From Nicotiana tabacum (lineage: Eukaryota > Streptophyta > Magnoliopsida > Solanales > Solanaceae), in contig NC_134089.1 of assembly GCF_000715075.1 (NCBI RefSeq), positions 64,462,697 through 64,526,696 on the forward strand: DNA of 64,000 nt. The letters are read 5' to 3'. Position 1 is the first letter of the stretch. Each line of letters begins with the position of its first letter. Below are positions 11,546-23,984 of this stretch, piece after piece. The notes under the pieces are model-generated. The model was not told the DNA's origin. It saw only the letters and a program-made list of their open reading frames with translations, and ran no database searches. Position numbers and translations under genes: made by a program.

Positions 11546-14014
11546 TCAAGGGGTCTGCACAGTAGAGTCCTTGGACTTATTCTCTTCTGAAGATGGCCGA
11601 TTATCGGAGTCAGATTGTCGGACTTCTTCTATCATTCTAACAACTTCATCCATGGTGGGTCTCATGTCTGGCACCCTTCCAACACATGCCATGGCAATTT
11701 GAAGCATCTGCACCATCTCCTCTTCGATGTTCTGAAATCTCATCAGTTCGACATCGAAGACCTCAGCGGTCCATTCTTCCCTGACGACTGACTGGACCCA
11801 CCTAGGGAGATCAACCATGTCGTCACGCCCTGGTGATTGAATTGGTTGCTTCCCTGTAAGCATCTCGAGCATTAGGACACCGAAGCTGTACACGTCTGAT
11901 TTATGAGTGTGCTTCCGTGTTTCAATGACCTCAGGAGCGCGATACCCTGGATGACGAGATGGAGCTGCAGGAAAGTTCATAACAGGCGCTAAACCAAAAT
12001 CAGAGACACAAGCTTCCATATCTTGGTTGAGGAGGACATTAGAGGATTTTATATTTCCATGAGTAACTTTTGGACCACCCATTGAATGGATATGGGCGAT
12101 CCCTCTTGCTGCTCCAAGTGATATTTTCACTCTTGATTCCCAGTCCAGTGGAGTCCTTCCAGAAGCAGCCCGGCTCCCTGTTATGACATTGGAATTCAAC
12201 ATGGAATTAGATGAGCCTATTCAGTTTCTGCACAAGCAGCATTTTAAACATTGAGAAGTGAATTGATACAAATTATGAAATCCAAATCAGATATGAGATC
12301 GCTCCCAGATTTTCGGTATCTACCAGCTTTCAGCTAGAATAGCAGCAAGATGTGTAGCTAATAAAGTAAACAAGACATCAGAGATATGAGAAAGTTGCCA
12401 AGAGAAAAATATGGCTAAGGATCTCCATACCTTGCCTCACATAGAACAATTACATATAGACAAACATTAGACAAAAAAGATCCCTATATACATGCATATA
12501 CACCCTGAATATGGTTTCTTCATTTTTAAGTTTCAACAAAAAAAAAAACAAATGCACACTTTCCAATCTTCAACTTTCAAGTATGAATTAGAATGGTTCA
12601 GATTCAGTATGAATATGTTTCTGTCATCGGTTTGGCAAAATTTGTCTTCAATGCAAGAGCTCAGTCATTGAATCATAAAGATTGTATCAAGTTGATCTAC
12701 CAAATACTGAGTGACAGAGAAAGAAAAAGAGGGAGAAGAAAATGCATTACCATGCAAGAGTAGAGACAAACTACCCCGTGAGAAATAGTCATACACAAGT
12801 AGCTTTTCATCCTTGGAGTAATAATAAGCACGCAAGGGGACAGTGTTCGGATGCTGCCCAACTCTGCCAATAATTTCCATCTGCTGTTCAAATTCCTTCT
12901 TCCCAACAATGACTTCTTTTAATCTTTTTACCACCACTGTCGTTGACTCCTCCAAAATAGCCTTGTATGCAGTTCCAAAACTCCCCTTTCCTAACACTTC
13001 AGCAGAAGCCCTTAGCAAGTCCTCAAGATCAAAATTGTAAGAGCAGCCTTCGAAGAAAACCAGCTTATTTTTCTCAGCTTCTTGTACCCCACTACCAAAC
13101 TCTTCCCTGGGCTTTTCACTTCTGCCTCCGCTCGAGGACTTCCCTTTTAACACACCTCTACCATTGCTTTCTTTCCTTTTTCGACAGCACAAACACATGA
13201 CTAGAACTACCAGAAAGAGAAGCAAAGCCCCTCCAGCAGCAATAGCAATAATAACTCCTAATTTCAGTTTCTTCTTTGAGCTTTGTTTTGGAGGAATGTT
13301 CGGGGAAGGGGACAGTGGTAAAAGAGGGGAACAGGGATTTAAGGGAAGCCCACACAAGAGTGAGTTCCCCACAAATGAAGAGTTGGGGAACTTTTGGAGG
13401 GATGATGGAATAGAACCATTAAGATTGTTGTAGCTTAAATCTAAATGTCTAATCCTTGGGAGGGTGAAATTCGGAATTGGTCCAGAAAGCGAATTATTCT
13501 GCAGGCTCAAACCAGATAGTTGAGTCAAATTCTGAAAAGTTACGGGAATCTTACCAATGAAAGAATTATATGAAAGGTCCAAAACATTCAGTTTATGTGA
13601 AAAAGAAGCAGGAATAGGTCCAGAGAAGTTATTGTGCTGGAGGAAAAGGTATTGGAGGGAAGAAAGTGAGGTGATCTCCACAGGAAGACTTCCATTGAGT
13701 CGATTTGCTCGAAGGCTGATTATCCTTAAAGAATCCAGCTTTCCAAAAGTATTTAGTGGGAGTGGACCAGTGAGTCCAACTCCTGGAAGTCGTACAGCCA
13801 CTACGTGGGCCCGATCTTCACTACAAGTAATGCCTACCCAAGATGAGCATATAGGGGTGGCAGGACTCCAGTTGATCTTCGGGCCATGGGGAACTGCAGA
13901 AGCAAAGGCAAGAAGGACCTGTTTATCAGAGTCTAGATCACCAAGAGCCAAGGGAAGAAGTGTTGCTACAACCAAAAGGGCAGGCAGCAGTTGATAAGCA
14001 GAGCAGATTCTCAT
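11546..14014 (-). CDS. LRR receptor-like pseudokinase (LRR-III type, 631 aa)
   Basis: Coding exons are 14014-12751 and 12177-11546, joined in phase across a 573-bp GT-AG intron. The start at 14014 is chosen because the next residues form a signal peptide (1-25). An upstream in-frame extension is only UTR-like. Domains: LRR N-terminal cap (26-65), about five leucine-rich repeats (70-205), Pro/Ser-rich stalk, transmembrane helix (252-276) with a basic stop-transfer, and a kinase fold from about 340. The glycine loop GKGSFG and Lys363 are present and DFG is at 481-483. The catalytic HRD is HGN (461-463), so the Asp is missing and phosphotransfer is unlikely. This matches the 'probable inactive receptor kinase' family (At5g58300-like), plasma-membrane proteins thought to signal through partner kinases. 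Length is typical and no lesion is seen. Confidence 0.93.
12178..12750 (-). other. Intron between kinase exons 1 and 2
   Basis: The donor is GTAATGC, immediately after a Leu-Leu-His-Gly codon run. The acceptor TCATAACAG precedes GGAGCCGG. The junction splits a Gly codon after its first base and restores the kinase frame into PLDWESR. Its position inside the kinase domain is common in this family. Confidence 0.85.
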
Positions 14015-14067
14015 GAGGAAACATTCAATCGATTGAAAGCAACAATGCTGCCGATGATGCGGTTTAC

Positions 14068-14527
14068 CTGGGATAGTACAGCAGATAAAGAACGTGAGAT
14101 AAGCAAACACGACAAACATAAAAGAGGTCAGCGAGAGAATGAGAGTATACAACATCACGTTGACTTCACAGACACATAAGCCTTTAAAGTCTCTATAGAT
14201 TTCAGTGAGACGAAGAAGAAAGAATATTTGGATTAGTGTTCTGGATCAAATGAGAAACGAACAGAATTCCAATAATTTTCAATAATGTCAAATCACCACA
14301 AATGTGCAACTACATTTTTCACTAGCTGCAGAAAAAGGCCAATAAAACAAATGGCTTCTCCATTTGAGAATGAAAGAAAAAAAAATTTAGTTTGCCAAAT
14401 CTTAGAATGGGTTTGAAGTGGAAAACAGATCTTGCTAATTGTAAAACAGATCTGTTACCAAAAGCAGCTGAAGAAATGCAGGAATATAAATTTCACAAAA
14501 AAAAAAACACCAACTGAATTATAGTAC
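14068..14527 (-). other. Probable 5'-UTR intron of the receptor kinase gene
   Basis: The donor is TTTCGAG/GTACTA and the acceptor is TATCCCAG/GTAAACC, with a pyrimidine-rich tract before the acceptor. It would leave about 53 nt of UTR before the start codon. Inferred from splice-site shape only. Confidence 0.45.
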
Positions 14528-14528
14528 C

Positions 14529-15725
14529 TCGAAACATTTGGAATTTGAAGAAAACCCTTGTCAGCCAGCAGGGGTGAAAAAACTCTAAGAAGAATGGTGA
14601 GGTGGGAGGTGAAAATAACAGTTCCCAGAAACCATAGGGGAACAGAGGTGTAGTACCCACATATTTTGTGGGAATTGAAGAATAAAAAATGGAAGAGTGA
14701 GGAGCTGAAGCGTTTTTGGTTAGGAGTTGGATCAGCAGATAGTGGGGAATTTAGGCATTGTAGAAGAGAATTAGGTGAAGTGGAAACTCTGTCTGTATTG
14801 ATAATGTAAGTGAAGAAGAAATGCAGAGTGAGAAGAGAGGGGTGGTTTCAGGCTTGCTCCAGTAGGGTCCCTGGATTTAGGCTTTTTGTTAGGAGATACT
14901 CAACTAACTAACTTGCATTATCAACCTTTAATAATAATTAATTGGATTAAGTTATATACTATTATTATAATCTGCTATTTTAAAAAAAATTAATGTGTAA
15001 TACCAGGGTTAATTATTGTCTTTATCATATTTTTAATTGATATTTATCAAAAATATATAATAAATGATTTGATTGTGCAATTATTATTTTTTACAATATC
15101 AATATATAAAACTTAAACTCTAGTTAATTCGCCAATATTTTTTTTTATGTTTGCATAAATAAATATTATTGCAAAATGATTTTCTACAACTTTTCTCAAA
15201 AAAGAATAAGAAGAATTCCAATAGATATTAGAGATTTTCTAAAATTAAAAATTTACGAAACTCACCCTCATTCCTGCAGACATATAAATTAAATTAATTA
15301 AAAAGATTTTTGGCAAATGAACAATGATTAAACCTTAATTTCACTTTGTCGGACTCACTTATATAAAAAATTGCTATATTGTTTTGTTCTTAGGTAAATT
15401 TGCATAATTCAAAAATTTGTAGGTTTGCAGCTATCTTCGATATAAATTGAATTTAAATATTACGGACACGATCTTTTTTTACTTTGCATTATATTATATT
15501 GCTGTATTGTTTTTTTTTTTCGATATAGTGTCTAATTTGTTATGTAAAATGCACTTTTCCTAGTCTCATTTCAAATATTTTTTATTAGGATTTCAAACTT
15601 TCAATAAGTTATAGAATATTTGTGGTTGTTGAGAGTAACATTTACGCAAAAATGACTTTCAAACTTTTTCTTGAATCTGATGATTAGTGAACCCATGCTT
15701 AGCTTCTTATGATTTATAGTATCAG
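14529..15725. other. Upstream flank of the receptor kinase gene
   Basis: Probable upstream UTR and promoter of the minus-strand kinase gene (14529 to about 14900), then AT-rich spacer. No confident TATA box or other gene was identified. Confidence 0.35.
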
Positions 15726-17188
15726 TAATGATAGGCTATAATTACGTATTTTAGTCGCTTATTACACTCAAATTTACTGCACTTTAATTGAGTTGAGCTT
15801 TAATCGTTAGTGTCTTGCACTAATTATGTGTTTTATGCCTTGTAGGAGTGATTCCGAGCTATGTAGATATTATGGAATGAATTTCAAGTAATTTGGAGCT
15901 TTGAAGTCTGAGTAAAAGCCCAAGGAATTAAGCCGGGATCGTATTCGGGGATCAACGGATGATAGAGCAACAAAACGAAGAATCGAATATGCATATTGCG
16001 CACTGTCTAGTAAAATGAACATAATTTTTTGCTCAGAATTCCATTTGGGCTCCACATATATGGTTGGAAAGCTAACTCAAAGGGCTACAACTTTCATGTT
16101 TTACGTTTTTCCAAATTTCAAACGGAACAGTATGAAAAATGCGGTCGAAACCGCGATCGCGGACCTGAGGCAGGCTGAGGCAGTATACTTGCCAAATGCT
16201 TCGTCCGTGTCGCGGCCATCCAGGCCTGAAAACTTGTCCTTTTCGCGTAGGAGAAGGTATAATTGTTTAGGCCCGACCCTACTAGGTATATATACATGAA
16301 AAATGGTATTTTGAGGGGAGGAGACCAATTTTTGACACAGATTCGACCTAAGGAGGCAGAGACACAATAGGAGCAAGGCGGAGAATTCTTCTACGAGTTT
16401 TTCCTTCCTCTTCCTATTTTTTCATTGTGGTTATGACTTTTAGTATTGTAGTTTTACATACTATTATGAATAGCTAATTTGTTATAGGGTTTTAATAGAA
16501 CCTTTTGTAGGATAAATTCTTGTTATGTTTTTATATAATTGAGCTGTTGGATTTCTCTACTTATCCAACTATGTGTTTGTTGTTGTTGATTGAATGGCCA
16601 TCAATTGATTGTGCCTATTTAGTGTGTAGTGCTCGAGAGAGAGTACATATTTAGGTAGTTGTTGAACAACGTCACTCCTAACGTATGTGAGAAATCAATA
16701 CAGTGGGTTTAAAGGCAGGTTTAGAAATAACAAAGCCTTGATGTGGTTATAATGAGCGGTTAGATAAAGCCAACTAGCGTAGTTCGAGAGAATATATCTA
16801 GTAAATTGTTGTTGTTGCTCGAGAGAGAATTACGACATCTAAAGTGCTCACGATCAGTAGAGAATACATTGGCAAAAATTGTAGGGAACATAGCTAGGAG
16901 GATTCCGACAATTGAGGAAATCATAACTCTAGACCTCCTTAATATAGTCTCCAACCCTTTGTCTCGTTAGTTGATAATTTTACCGTTTTGTAGTATTTGC
17001 ACTTAATTAGTTATAAATATAAATCTCAATCTTTATAATTTAGAAAATTGTTCAACTTGTCTTTTTAGTGATATTAAACAAATATAGCTAAGCCTTAGTT
17101 CTCTGTGGGATTCGAATACGGACTTTTAGACCAGATTATATTTGCAGCGACCGCTTATCCTTTTTAGGACTAGAGTTGGGCGTGATCA
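15726..17188 (+). repeat. 5' LTR of the Athila-like element
   Basis: Aligns over its whole length with 20080-21557. It ends TTGGGCGTGATCA immediately before the primer-binding site. The start reads TAATGATAGGC where the right LTR has TGATGATATGC, so the terminal TG appears mutated. A TATATATA box lies at 16287-16294. Confidence 0.8.
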
Positions 17189-17193
17189 AATTT

Positions 17194-17211
17194 TGGCGCC
17201 GTTGCCGAGGA
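17194..17211 (+). other. Primer-binding site (tRNA-Asp type)
   Basis: TGGCGCCGTTGCCGAGGA lies five bases downstream of the 5' LTR end. One base (A in GAGGA) differs from the usual GGGGA. Confidence 0.8.
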
Positions 17212-17310
17212 ACTAACGGTGTAGTTGTAGCTGTATATATTGCTAGGGTTCAAGTTTGAACTTTTATTTTATTTTGTTTTTTTTTTTGTATTTTTTTTAT
17301 TACTGTTGAT

Positions 17311-18218
17311 TTGAGAAATATGACATCTTGGAATTATGGGAATTTAGGTGTAGATAATTCTACTATTGATCCTCATACATATTGTGAAGGAAACCACCCG
17401 TATCAAAATTATCAAAATATTTCTGAGAGCGAGTTATGTGCACCAACTCAATCTTATTGTGGAATGTGTGTGATGTGTGTGGTGGTAAAAATGGTCACTT
17501 TAATGGTTGTGCTTATATTTCTTATCTTCCCCCAACCCCTTACTATAATGGTTCTACCTTTTCTTGTGAAGTTAACAGGAATAAAGAAGCTGGGGATGCA
17601 GACCTAAAGGAGATCAATGATATGTTAAAGTGTCTTCTGAAACAAAATAATGAAAAACAATTGCAGATAGAAAGGCAAGAGGCCAATATTGATGATAGTA
17701 GCCAAGAAGAGCATGAATTTGAGGTGTTAATTGGGGAGGTCATAGTAGAACATCAACAACCTAGCCAACTATAATTTGAGGATGTCAATGTTGAAGAAGT
17801 GAGACTAGAGTCAGCCAAGGACATTGAGGATACAAATTTTGTTGACTCTAGTGTCATTGATGTTGAGGATGCTGAAAGTCCTGAAGTTCATGTGTTTGAT
17901 CGCATTGGTCCTCACTCCAAATATTTTTCCACATTGGGCTTGGATAATGATATGGAAATAGAGTCATCCGAGCCGATTGAGGAGTCAAGGAATAAGGAAC
18001 AAAGTGCCTACAGTCTGGAATTTTTCTTGCCAGAAAGACAGGATTACATACCTCATCTAAAAGCCAAGAAGTGTAGAATAATACAATGGTTGCTTGAGCC
18101 AATTAGATTTGTTCCTCCACCCCTGGAGCATAGTCGAAAACTTGATGCCAAATTGGGGGTTCAATTTATAAGCTCGAGGTGGAGGCAAAAAGTGATTCGC
18201 GTCGTGCCGCGACGTTAA
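17311..18218 (+). pseudogene. Gag-like remnant of the Athila-like element, frameshifted
   Basis: A start at 17311 opens a frame with MTSWNYGNLG, which shifts near 17465 into another frame. That frame carries a zinc-knuckle-like C-X2-C-X5-H-X3-C (CDVCGGKNGHFNGC). It has a stop at 17772-17774 and then continues in the same frame to 18218, ending shortly before a GCGCTTGTTGGGAGACAAC string that often follows the coding part of Athila-type elements. The product is acidic and low in recognisable capsid features. A frameshift and a stop make it a broken gag-like gene; function is not testable from sequence. Confidence 0.6.
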
Positions 18219-20062
18219 ATCAAGCGCTTGTTGGGAGACAACTCAACTTTATTGCTTTCTTTTATTTATTTTTTATTTTTTTAAATTGTATTATTTTTGT
18301 AGTGTCATTTTTTTATTTTCTAGGAGCATGGAAAGCAAAGGTATTGGAAGGATGCAACAACAAATCAAATGGTTGGAACTAAGTGTGAGGTACCCGCACG
18401 AAAGACCAAGCTTGGAAGAAGTCTGAGTACCCCATGAGCTGTTAGTGCTTCGGCTTTTGGCCTACCAGAGAGTCTCTTTTACCCTTTTATTAGTTATGGT
18501 GTGCATTGGGGATAATGCACAATTTTAAGTATGGGGTGAGGAGATTGTCTGGGTGACTTTCTATGCTATTTTAGTTGTGTTATTTTAATTGAATAATTTT
18601 TTTTTGAATAGAAAAATTGAACTTTTCCCGACGATGGATCTATTAAATAATTTTCTTGAGGGATTTAAGTCTAAAGAAAAAATAAAATAAAAAGATTTTC
18701 TTTTGTTAGGTAGTGTAGCAATTCCCTCTTGATTTTTCTTTGCGCCGCGGTTTTTTCCATGGGTATTATTTGAACCGGGTGTAGTTAGTTTTTTTAGGAA
18801 TATGAGCCATTGTGTTGTATTTTGAAATGAAGCAATACCCCTTGACTTTGTTATGCCTTGAGAATAGTGAGTACTTTGGTTGTGACGCTTAGGCTCAGTT
18901 TTTAACTCTTGTATAAGTACCTTAAATTGTATGATTTTAAATTTGCTTAACTGCTTTGACTAGAGTGTCTTGATGAATCCAATTCTGAGTGAGTTATGTG
19001 CTATATGTGTGTGAGGTTTGGGTGTTATTTTGTGCATTGCATTTGATGCCTAGAACTTGCCCCGTGTGTTTGCAAAGCAAAATAGTAGTTTTATTCAGTC
19101 TGGGAAGTGATATAGACATTTCTTTGTTGAGCCAGATATGTATATTTTACCCGCCTAATTATTATGTATCGTAGTTAACCCCTTTGAGCCTGTAATCCTG
19201 TTTCTTTGGCAACCACATTACAAACCTTACCCATTTGTTTGAATTAACCATCTATTTGAACCATTGTAACCTCTCATGAGCAATTGAATTGTTTATGAAC
19301 TTTGTAAAGGTTAAAGTGTGGGGTGATTGGTTTGGCTTTTGAGTGGAACTAATTAAATAAGGAGAAAGATGCACTGTTTTGAAAAAGTAAGAGCCCCTTG
19401 AATTGAAAAAAAAAATAAAAAAATAGTTGGATTGTTTTGAAAAAAAATTTCCTTGATAAATGGTGGCTCTTGATGTAAGTGTGCTTAAAGAACAATGGGG
19501 TAATATACATTGATGTGAATGTGAAGTTTTGGTTTGACATAAGTATGAGGCTTAAATGTTAAAGTATATGTATTAAAGTGCTTAGGGAGGTGTAATCACT
19601 CTTTTATCTAAATGTATCCTACCCATCACATAGCCTACATTATAATCAAATAAAGTCCTAATTGATCCTAGATTGAATGAGCTCGATTAGTGGAGTAGTA
19701 CACTACGGGCAAGCTTATGATGCATCTTTTGTGGCGTATGAATGTTATTTCTGAGAGTGAGTGAATTCTTTCTATCTTGAGTTCCTAAGTGTTCTTAAAA
19801 TTTTATTGTTTGGAACTACTCTCTTTTGTTGTGTGAGGCACTTGATTCATGAAGAAAAGGTAATGTCAGTGACCTCTATTTTAGAGTAAGCGAGTGAGTC
19901 GTGAATAATGCATGGTACTTGTGAGTCAAATCTTGAGGTGAAGATGTTACGCTTTTGTGCTTAGTCTATTTTAAATACTCTTGGTGTGATGAGTTAGGAT
20001 AATTGTTTAAAAAGGCCGTGTCTATAAAAAAGTGTAGTTTGATTGCTCGAGGACAAGCAATG
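18219..20062 (+). other. Non-coding interior of the Athila-like element
   Basis: No domain seen. Two extra polypurine-like strings occur, AATTTTAAGTATGGGGTGAG near 18520 and AAAGTGTGGGGTGATTGG near 19313. They resemble the functional-looking tract at 20063-20079. Confidence 0.5.
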
Positions 20063-20079
20063 GTTTAAGTGTGGGGTGT

Positions 20080-21557
20080 TGATGATATGCTATAATTACG
20101 TATTTTAGTCGCTTATTACACTTAAATTTACTGCACTTTAATTGAGTTTGAGCTTTAATCGCTAGTGTCTTGCACTAATTGTGTGTTTTATGCCTTGTAG
20201 GAGTGATTCCGATCTATGTAGATATTATGGAATGAATTCAAGTGATTTGGAGCTTTGAAGTCTAAGTAAAAGCCCAAGGAATTAAGTCGGGATCGTATTC
20301 GGGGATCAACGGATGATAGAGCAACAAAACGAAGAATCGAGTAGGCATATTGCGCATTGTCTAGTAAAATGAACATAACCTTTTTCTCAGAACTCCATTT
20401 GGGCTCCACAATATATGGTTGGAAAGCTAACTCAAAGGTCTAAAACTTTCATGTTTTACGTTTTTCCAAATTACAAATGGAACAGGGTGAACAACGTGGT
20501 CGAAATCGTGATCGCGGACCTGAGATGGGCTGAGGCAGTATACTTGCCAAATGCCGCGTCCGTGCCGCGCCCCGACCGCGGCCATCCAGGCCTTAAAACT
20601 TGTCCTTTTTCGTGTAGAAGAAGGTATAATTGTTTGGGCCCGATCCTACTTGGTATATATACATGAAAAAACGGTATTTTGAGGGGAGGAGACCAATTTT
20701 TGACACAGATTCGACCTAAGGAGGCAGAGACACAATAGGAGCAAGGCGCAGAATTCTTCTACGAGTTTTTCCTTCCTCTTCCTATTTTTTCATTGTGGTT
20801 ATGACTTTTAGTATTGTAGTTTTACATACTATTATGAATAGCTAATTTGTTATCTAAGGTTTTAATAGAACCTTTTGTAGGATAAATTCTTGTTATGTTT
20901 TTATAATTGAGCCGTTGGATTTCTCTACTTGTCCAACTATGTGTTTGTTGTTGTTGATTAAATGGCTATCAATTGACTGTGCCTATTTAGTGAGTAGTGC
21001 TCGAGAGAGAGTACATATTTAGGTAGTTGTTGAACAACGTCACTCCTAACGTATGTGAGAAATCAATACAGTGGGTTTAAAGGCAGGTTTAGAAATAACA
21101 AAGCCTTGATGTGATCATAATGAGCGGTTAGATAAAGCCAACTAGCGTAGTTCGAGATAATATATCTAGTAAATTGTTGTAATTACTCGAGAGAGAATTA
21201 CGATATCTAAAGTGCTCACGATCAGTAGAGAATACATTGGCAAAATTTTTAGGGAACATAGCTAGAAGGATTTCGACAATTGGGGAAATAACAACTCTAG
21301 ACCTCCTTAATTTAGTCTCCAACCCTTTGTCTCGTTAGTTGATAATTTTACCGTTTTGTAGTATTTGCTAGTTAATTAGTTAGAAATATAAATCTCAATC
21401 TTTATAATTTAGAAAATTGTTCAACTTGTCTTTTTAGTGATATTAAACAGATATAGCTAAGCCTTAGTTCTCTGAGGGATTCGACTCCGTACTTTTAGAT
21501 CGGATTATATTTACAACGACCGCTTATCCTTTTTAGGACTAGAGTTGGGCGTGATCA
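20080..21557 (+). repeat. 3' LTR of the Athila-like element
   Basis: Begins TGATGATATGC right after GGTTTAAGTGTGGGGTG and ends GGGCGTGATCA. A TATATATA box lies at 20654-20661. It carries a short insertion (around CCGCGCCCCGACCGCGG near 20565) absent from the 5' LTR. Confidence 0.82.
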
Positions 21558-23100
21558 ATTACCTGTACTTATAAGTTATAAGAAGTTACTCCGAAAAATA
21601 GGTTTTTGACCCATCAAATGTTTTATAGGCAAAAAGGTCAAGACGAGGTCCACAAACTGATCGTGCATGTTGTCATTTTTTTGCACATGCAAAAGTTAAA
21701 TATCATCGTCATCAAGCACAAAAAAGACCTCCAAAAAACTTTGTAATATTAGGTGGCTTTTGTACAACTTTTTCATCATAAGTTTATTTCTACAAGTTTA
21801 TGTTCTTGAGAAAAGTTTATGCAAATCAAAAATATCTTTGGATAGGTGAAGTTTATTTTTCAAAATTTTGAGTGTGGTCTAAAATGGTTCTTTAAAAAGG
21901 CATTTTTGAAAAGAGCTTTTTCAAAAGAAACTTAACAAGACAAGTACTCCGAAAAAGTTTGTTTTTCCCACGTTTTGCTTCTTTTTGTTAACCAGACATC
22001 ATGAGAGGATATCAATTTACTTAAAATGTGGAAATTTGAATTTTAAGATTATTTCTGATGAGATCCATCTTCCTAGTCATAACTATACAAATATTCTATT
22101 TTGATATCGTTAGAAAAGCCTCAAGTGAAGATCATTTCTGTAATTATTAACAAAAATAAACAATTAAGATGTCAAAAAGTTATTAATCTTTTGCCATCAA
22201 TGTGAAAGAATGTGATGTATGGTCAAACTGCAAATATTCATGACAAGAAAATGTCGTTGGCAATTACTTCACTTGAGCTGGAGTAGTTGGTGAGTATTTA
22301 TTCTGTTCTTCCATCTTTTTTGGTGGATTGACAATTTTTTGGCCTAATTGATAAACTTTGGACAAAAATAGAAAATGACAATATACGTACACTTACACAG
22401 TCTAATTTTGTTATAGAACATCTCGTGTACGAAGGCCTTATTTATATATTTTTCCCACCCATCTTTTCCGATCCAATTTTTTCCTATATTCTCTTTTTGT
22501 TATTATATTGGTAGACCTGATCAAGGCCATTACTTTATTGTTTGACAAATGACATTCCATTTTACCCTTCTCTGCTGGATAGTAGTTCTAATTAGGTCTA
22601 CCTTGACAATGAAATGCGTGCTTGACAGGCACATTTTGAACTCTTATTTTTGACCATCAATTAATTAATATAAATATGCCTCACTTTTTCAGCCATTTCT
22701 TTCAGAGGAAAATATTAATGAAAATAATAAATATTAACAAATTATTACTACCTCGATCTGGTGTCAAGTATTAATCATTTTGCAAATTGAATTGTTTTAG
22801 AATTTTAAAAAACAAAAAGTCAGTTTATGTATAATTATTTTCAGATCTAGCCTCACTGTTTCAGATCCATTAATTTAGATCCAATTAAAAGATGAAGGAT
22901 GATTTCGATAAATACTCTTTTGATTAAGGTTGTCAAAAATCTTTCTTAATATTGTGCAAAAATATTAAAAGATAGATACTATGGACCGAGAGCAGCATTA
23001 TATAGTGTGTATTGTATATATACATGTATGCCATGCTTGTTTATTTGTGTAATACCGTAGAAAATTTTTCGTTAAGCATTACGTCCTTGTTGAGACTCTA
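21558..23100. other. Intergenic sequence, no gene seen
   Basis: AT-rich with short homopolymers and no coding domain. Weakly repeated TTTTTGAAAAGAGC and ACTCCGAAAAA strings at 21560-21960 may be an eroded MITE. Confidence 0.4.
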
Positions 23101-23473
23101 GCCTGTTTGGCCAAGCTTATTTTAGGTCAAAAGTGCTTTTTTTTTTGGCCAAAAGTATTTTTGGCCAAAAATTGAGGTGTTTGGCCTAGCTTCTGGAAGG
23201 AAAAAAAGTGCTTTTGAGGAGAAGCAGAAGCTGTTTTGGAGAAACAGAAAAAAGTAGTTTCTCTCCGAAAGCACTTTTTTGAGAAGCACTTTTGAGAAAA
23301 ATATACTTAGAAGCAGTTTTTTAAAGTTTGGCCAAACACTAATTGCTGCTCAGAAATATTTTTCAAACTAATTAGTCAAACACAAACTGCTTCTCACCAA
23401 AAGTACTTTTGAGAAAAGCACTTTTGAAAAAAAAAAACACTTATCAAAATAAGTTGATTTTTGCAGCTTGGCC
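23101..23473. mobile_element. Foldback MITE
   Basis: The left end GGCCAAGCTTATTTT and inner AAAGTGCTTTT are mirrored on the right by the reverse complement of GGCCAAGCTGCAAAA, with CTTATTTT and AAAGTGCTTTT. The interior repeats GAGAAGCA and CACTTTTGAGAA in both orientations. About 0.37 kb, no coding capacity. Superfamily is not certain. Confidence 0.6.
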
Positions 23474-23613
23474 TAAGGGTGTATTGTGGGCCGGGCCCAG
23501 CCCGGGACCGCATGCCAAACGAGCCAAACGAGTCGGTCTCTAGTGGTGCAAAAAGCCCACAGTGGGTCGGTTCAACCGGGTCAAACGGGCCCAACGACTA
23601 TTTTTAATTTTTT

Positions 23614-23666
<53 letters not shown>

Positions 23667-23962
23667 ATATAAAGTTTTTTTATTAGATATATATATAATA
23701 AAAAAAATTTCTTGTAAATTATATATATATAAGCTATATAATTTATAAGAAATTGCCTTAGATAAAAAAAATTCAAAAAAAAAATAGCCCGGAACGAAAA
23801 AGCCCGTTTATGCCCGTGGGCCCGTCCCATTTAGCCTGGGACCATGTGGGCTTAGGACCACAGTGAGCCGGTTCCACCTATTGGGACCGTTAGGCCCGGG
23901 ACCGCTAAAGCCCGGGACCGTTTGGCCCGTTTAGGCCCGGGCCCGGACCACATACAGCCTTA
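23474..23962. mobile_element. hAT-like MITE with GGGCCGGGCCC ends
   Basis: The left end TAAGGGTGTATTGTGGGCC and the right end read inward, TAAGGCTGTATGTGGTCC, form inverted repeats, followed on both sides by CGGGCCC. The centre is an (AT)n microsatellite (about 23610-23662). It abuts the preceding MITE. An 8-bp target duplication is not convincing (GCTTGGCC against GCTTTGAT). Confidence 0.55.
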
Positions 23963-23984
23963 GCTTTGATAGGACCAAACCTAT

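Larger units (their letters stand above)
15726..21557 (+). mobile_element. Non-autonomous Athila-like LTR retrotransposon (5.8 kb)
   Basis: Two LTRs of about 1.47 kb flank 2.9 kb. The primer-binding site is TGGCGCCGTTGCCGAGGA (17194-17211), the tRNA-Asp-type site typical of Athila. The polypurine-like end is GGTTTAAGTGTGGGGTG just before the right LTR. The interior has only gag-like remnants and no protease, RT or integrase. The LTRs differ by scattered substitutions and small indels. No clean 5-bp target duplication was found (AGTAA or ATCAG on the left, ATTAC on the right), so the outer boundaries are uncertain by a few bases. Confidence 0.8.

Noticed and set aside
15721..21562. 5-bp target duplication for the Athila-like element
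   Set aside because: AGTAA or ATCAG on the left does not match ATTAC on the right under any sensible LTR boundary.
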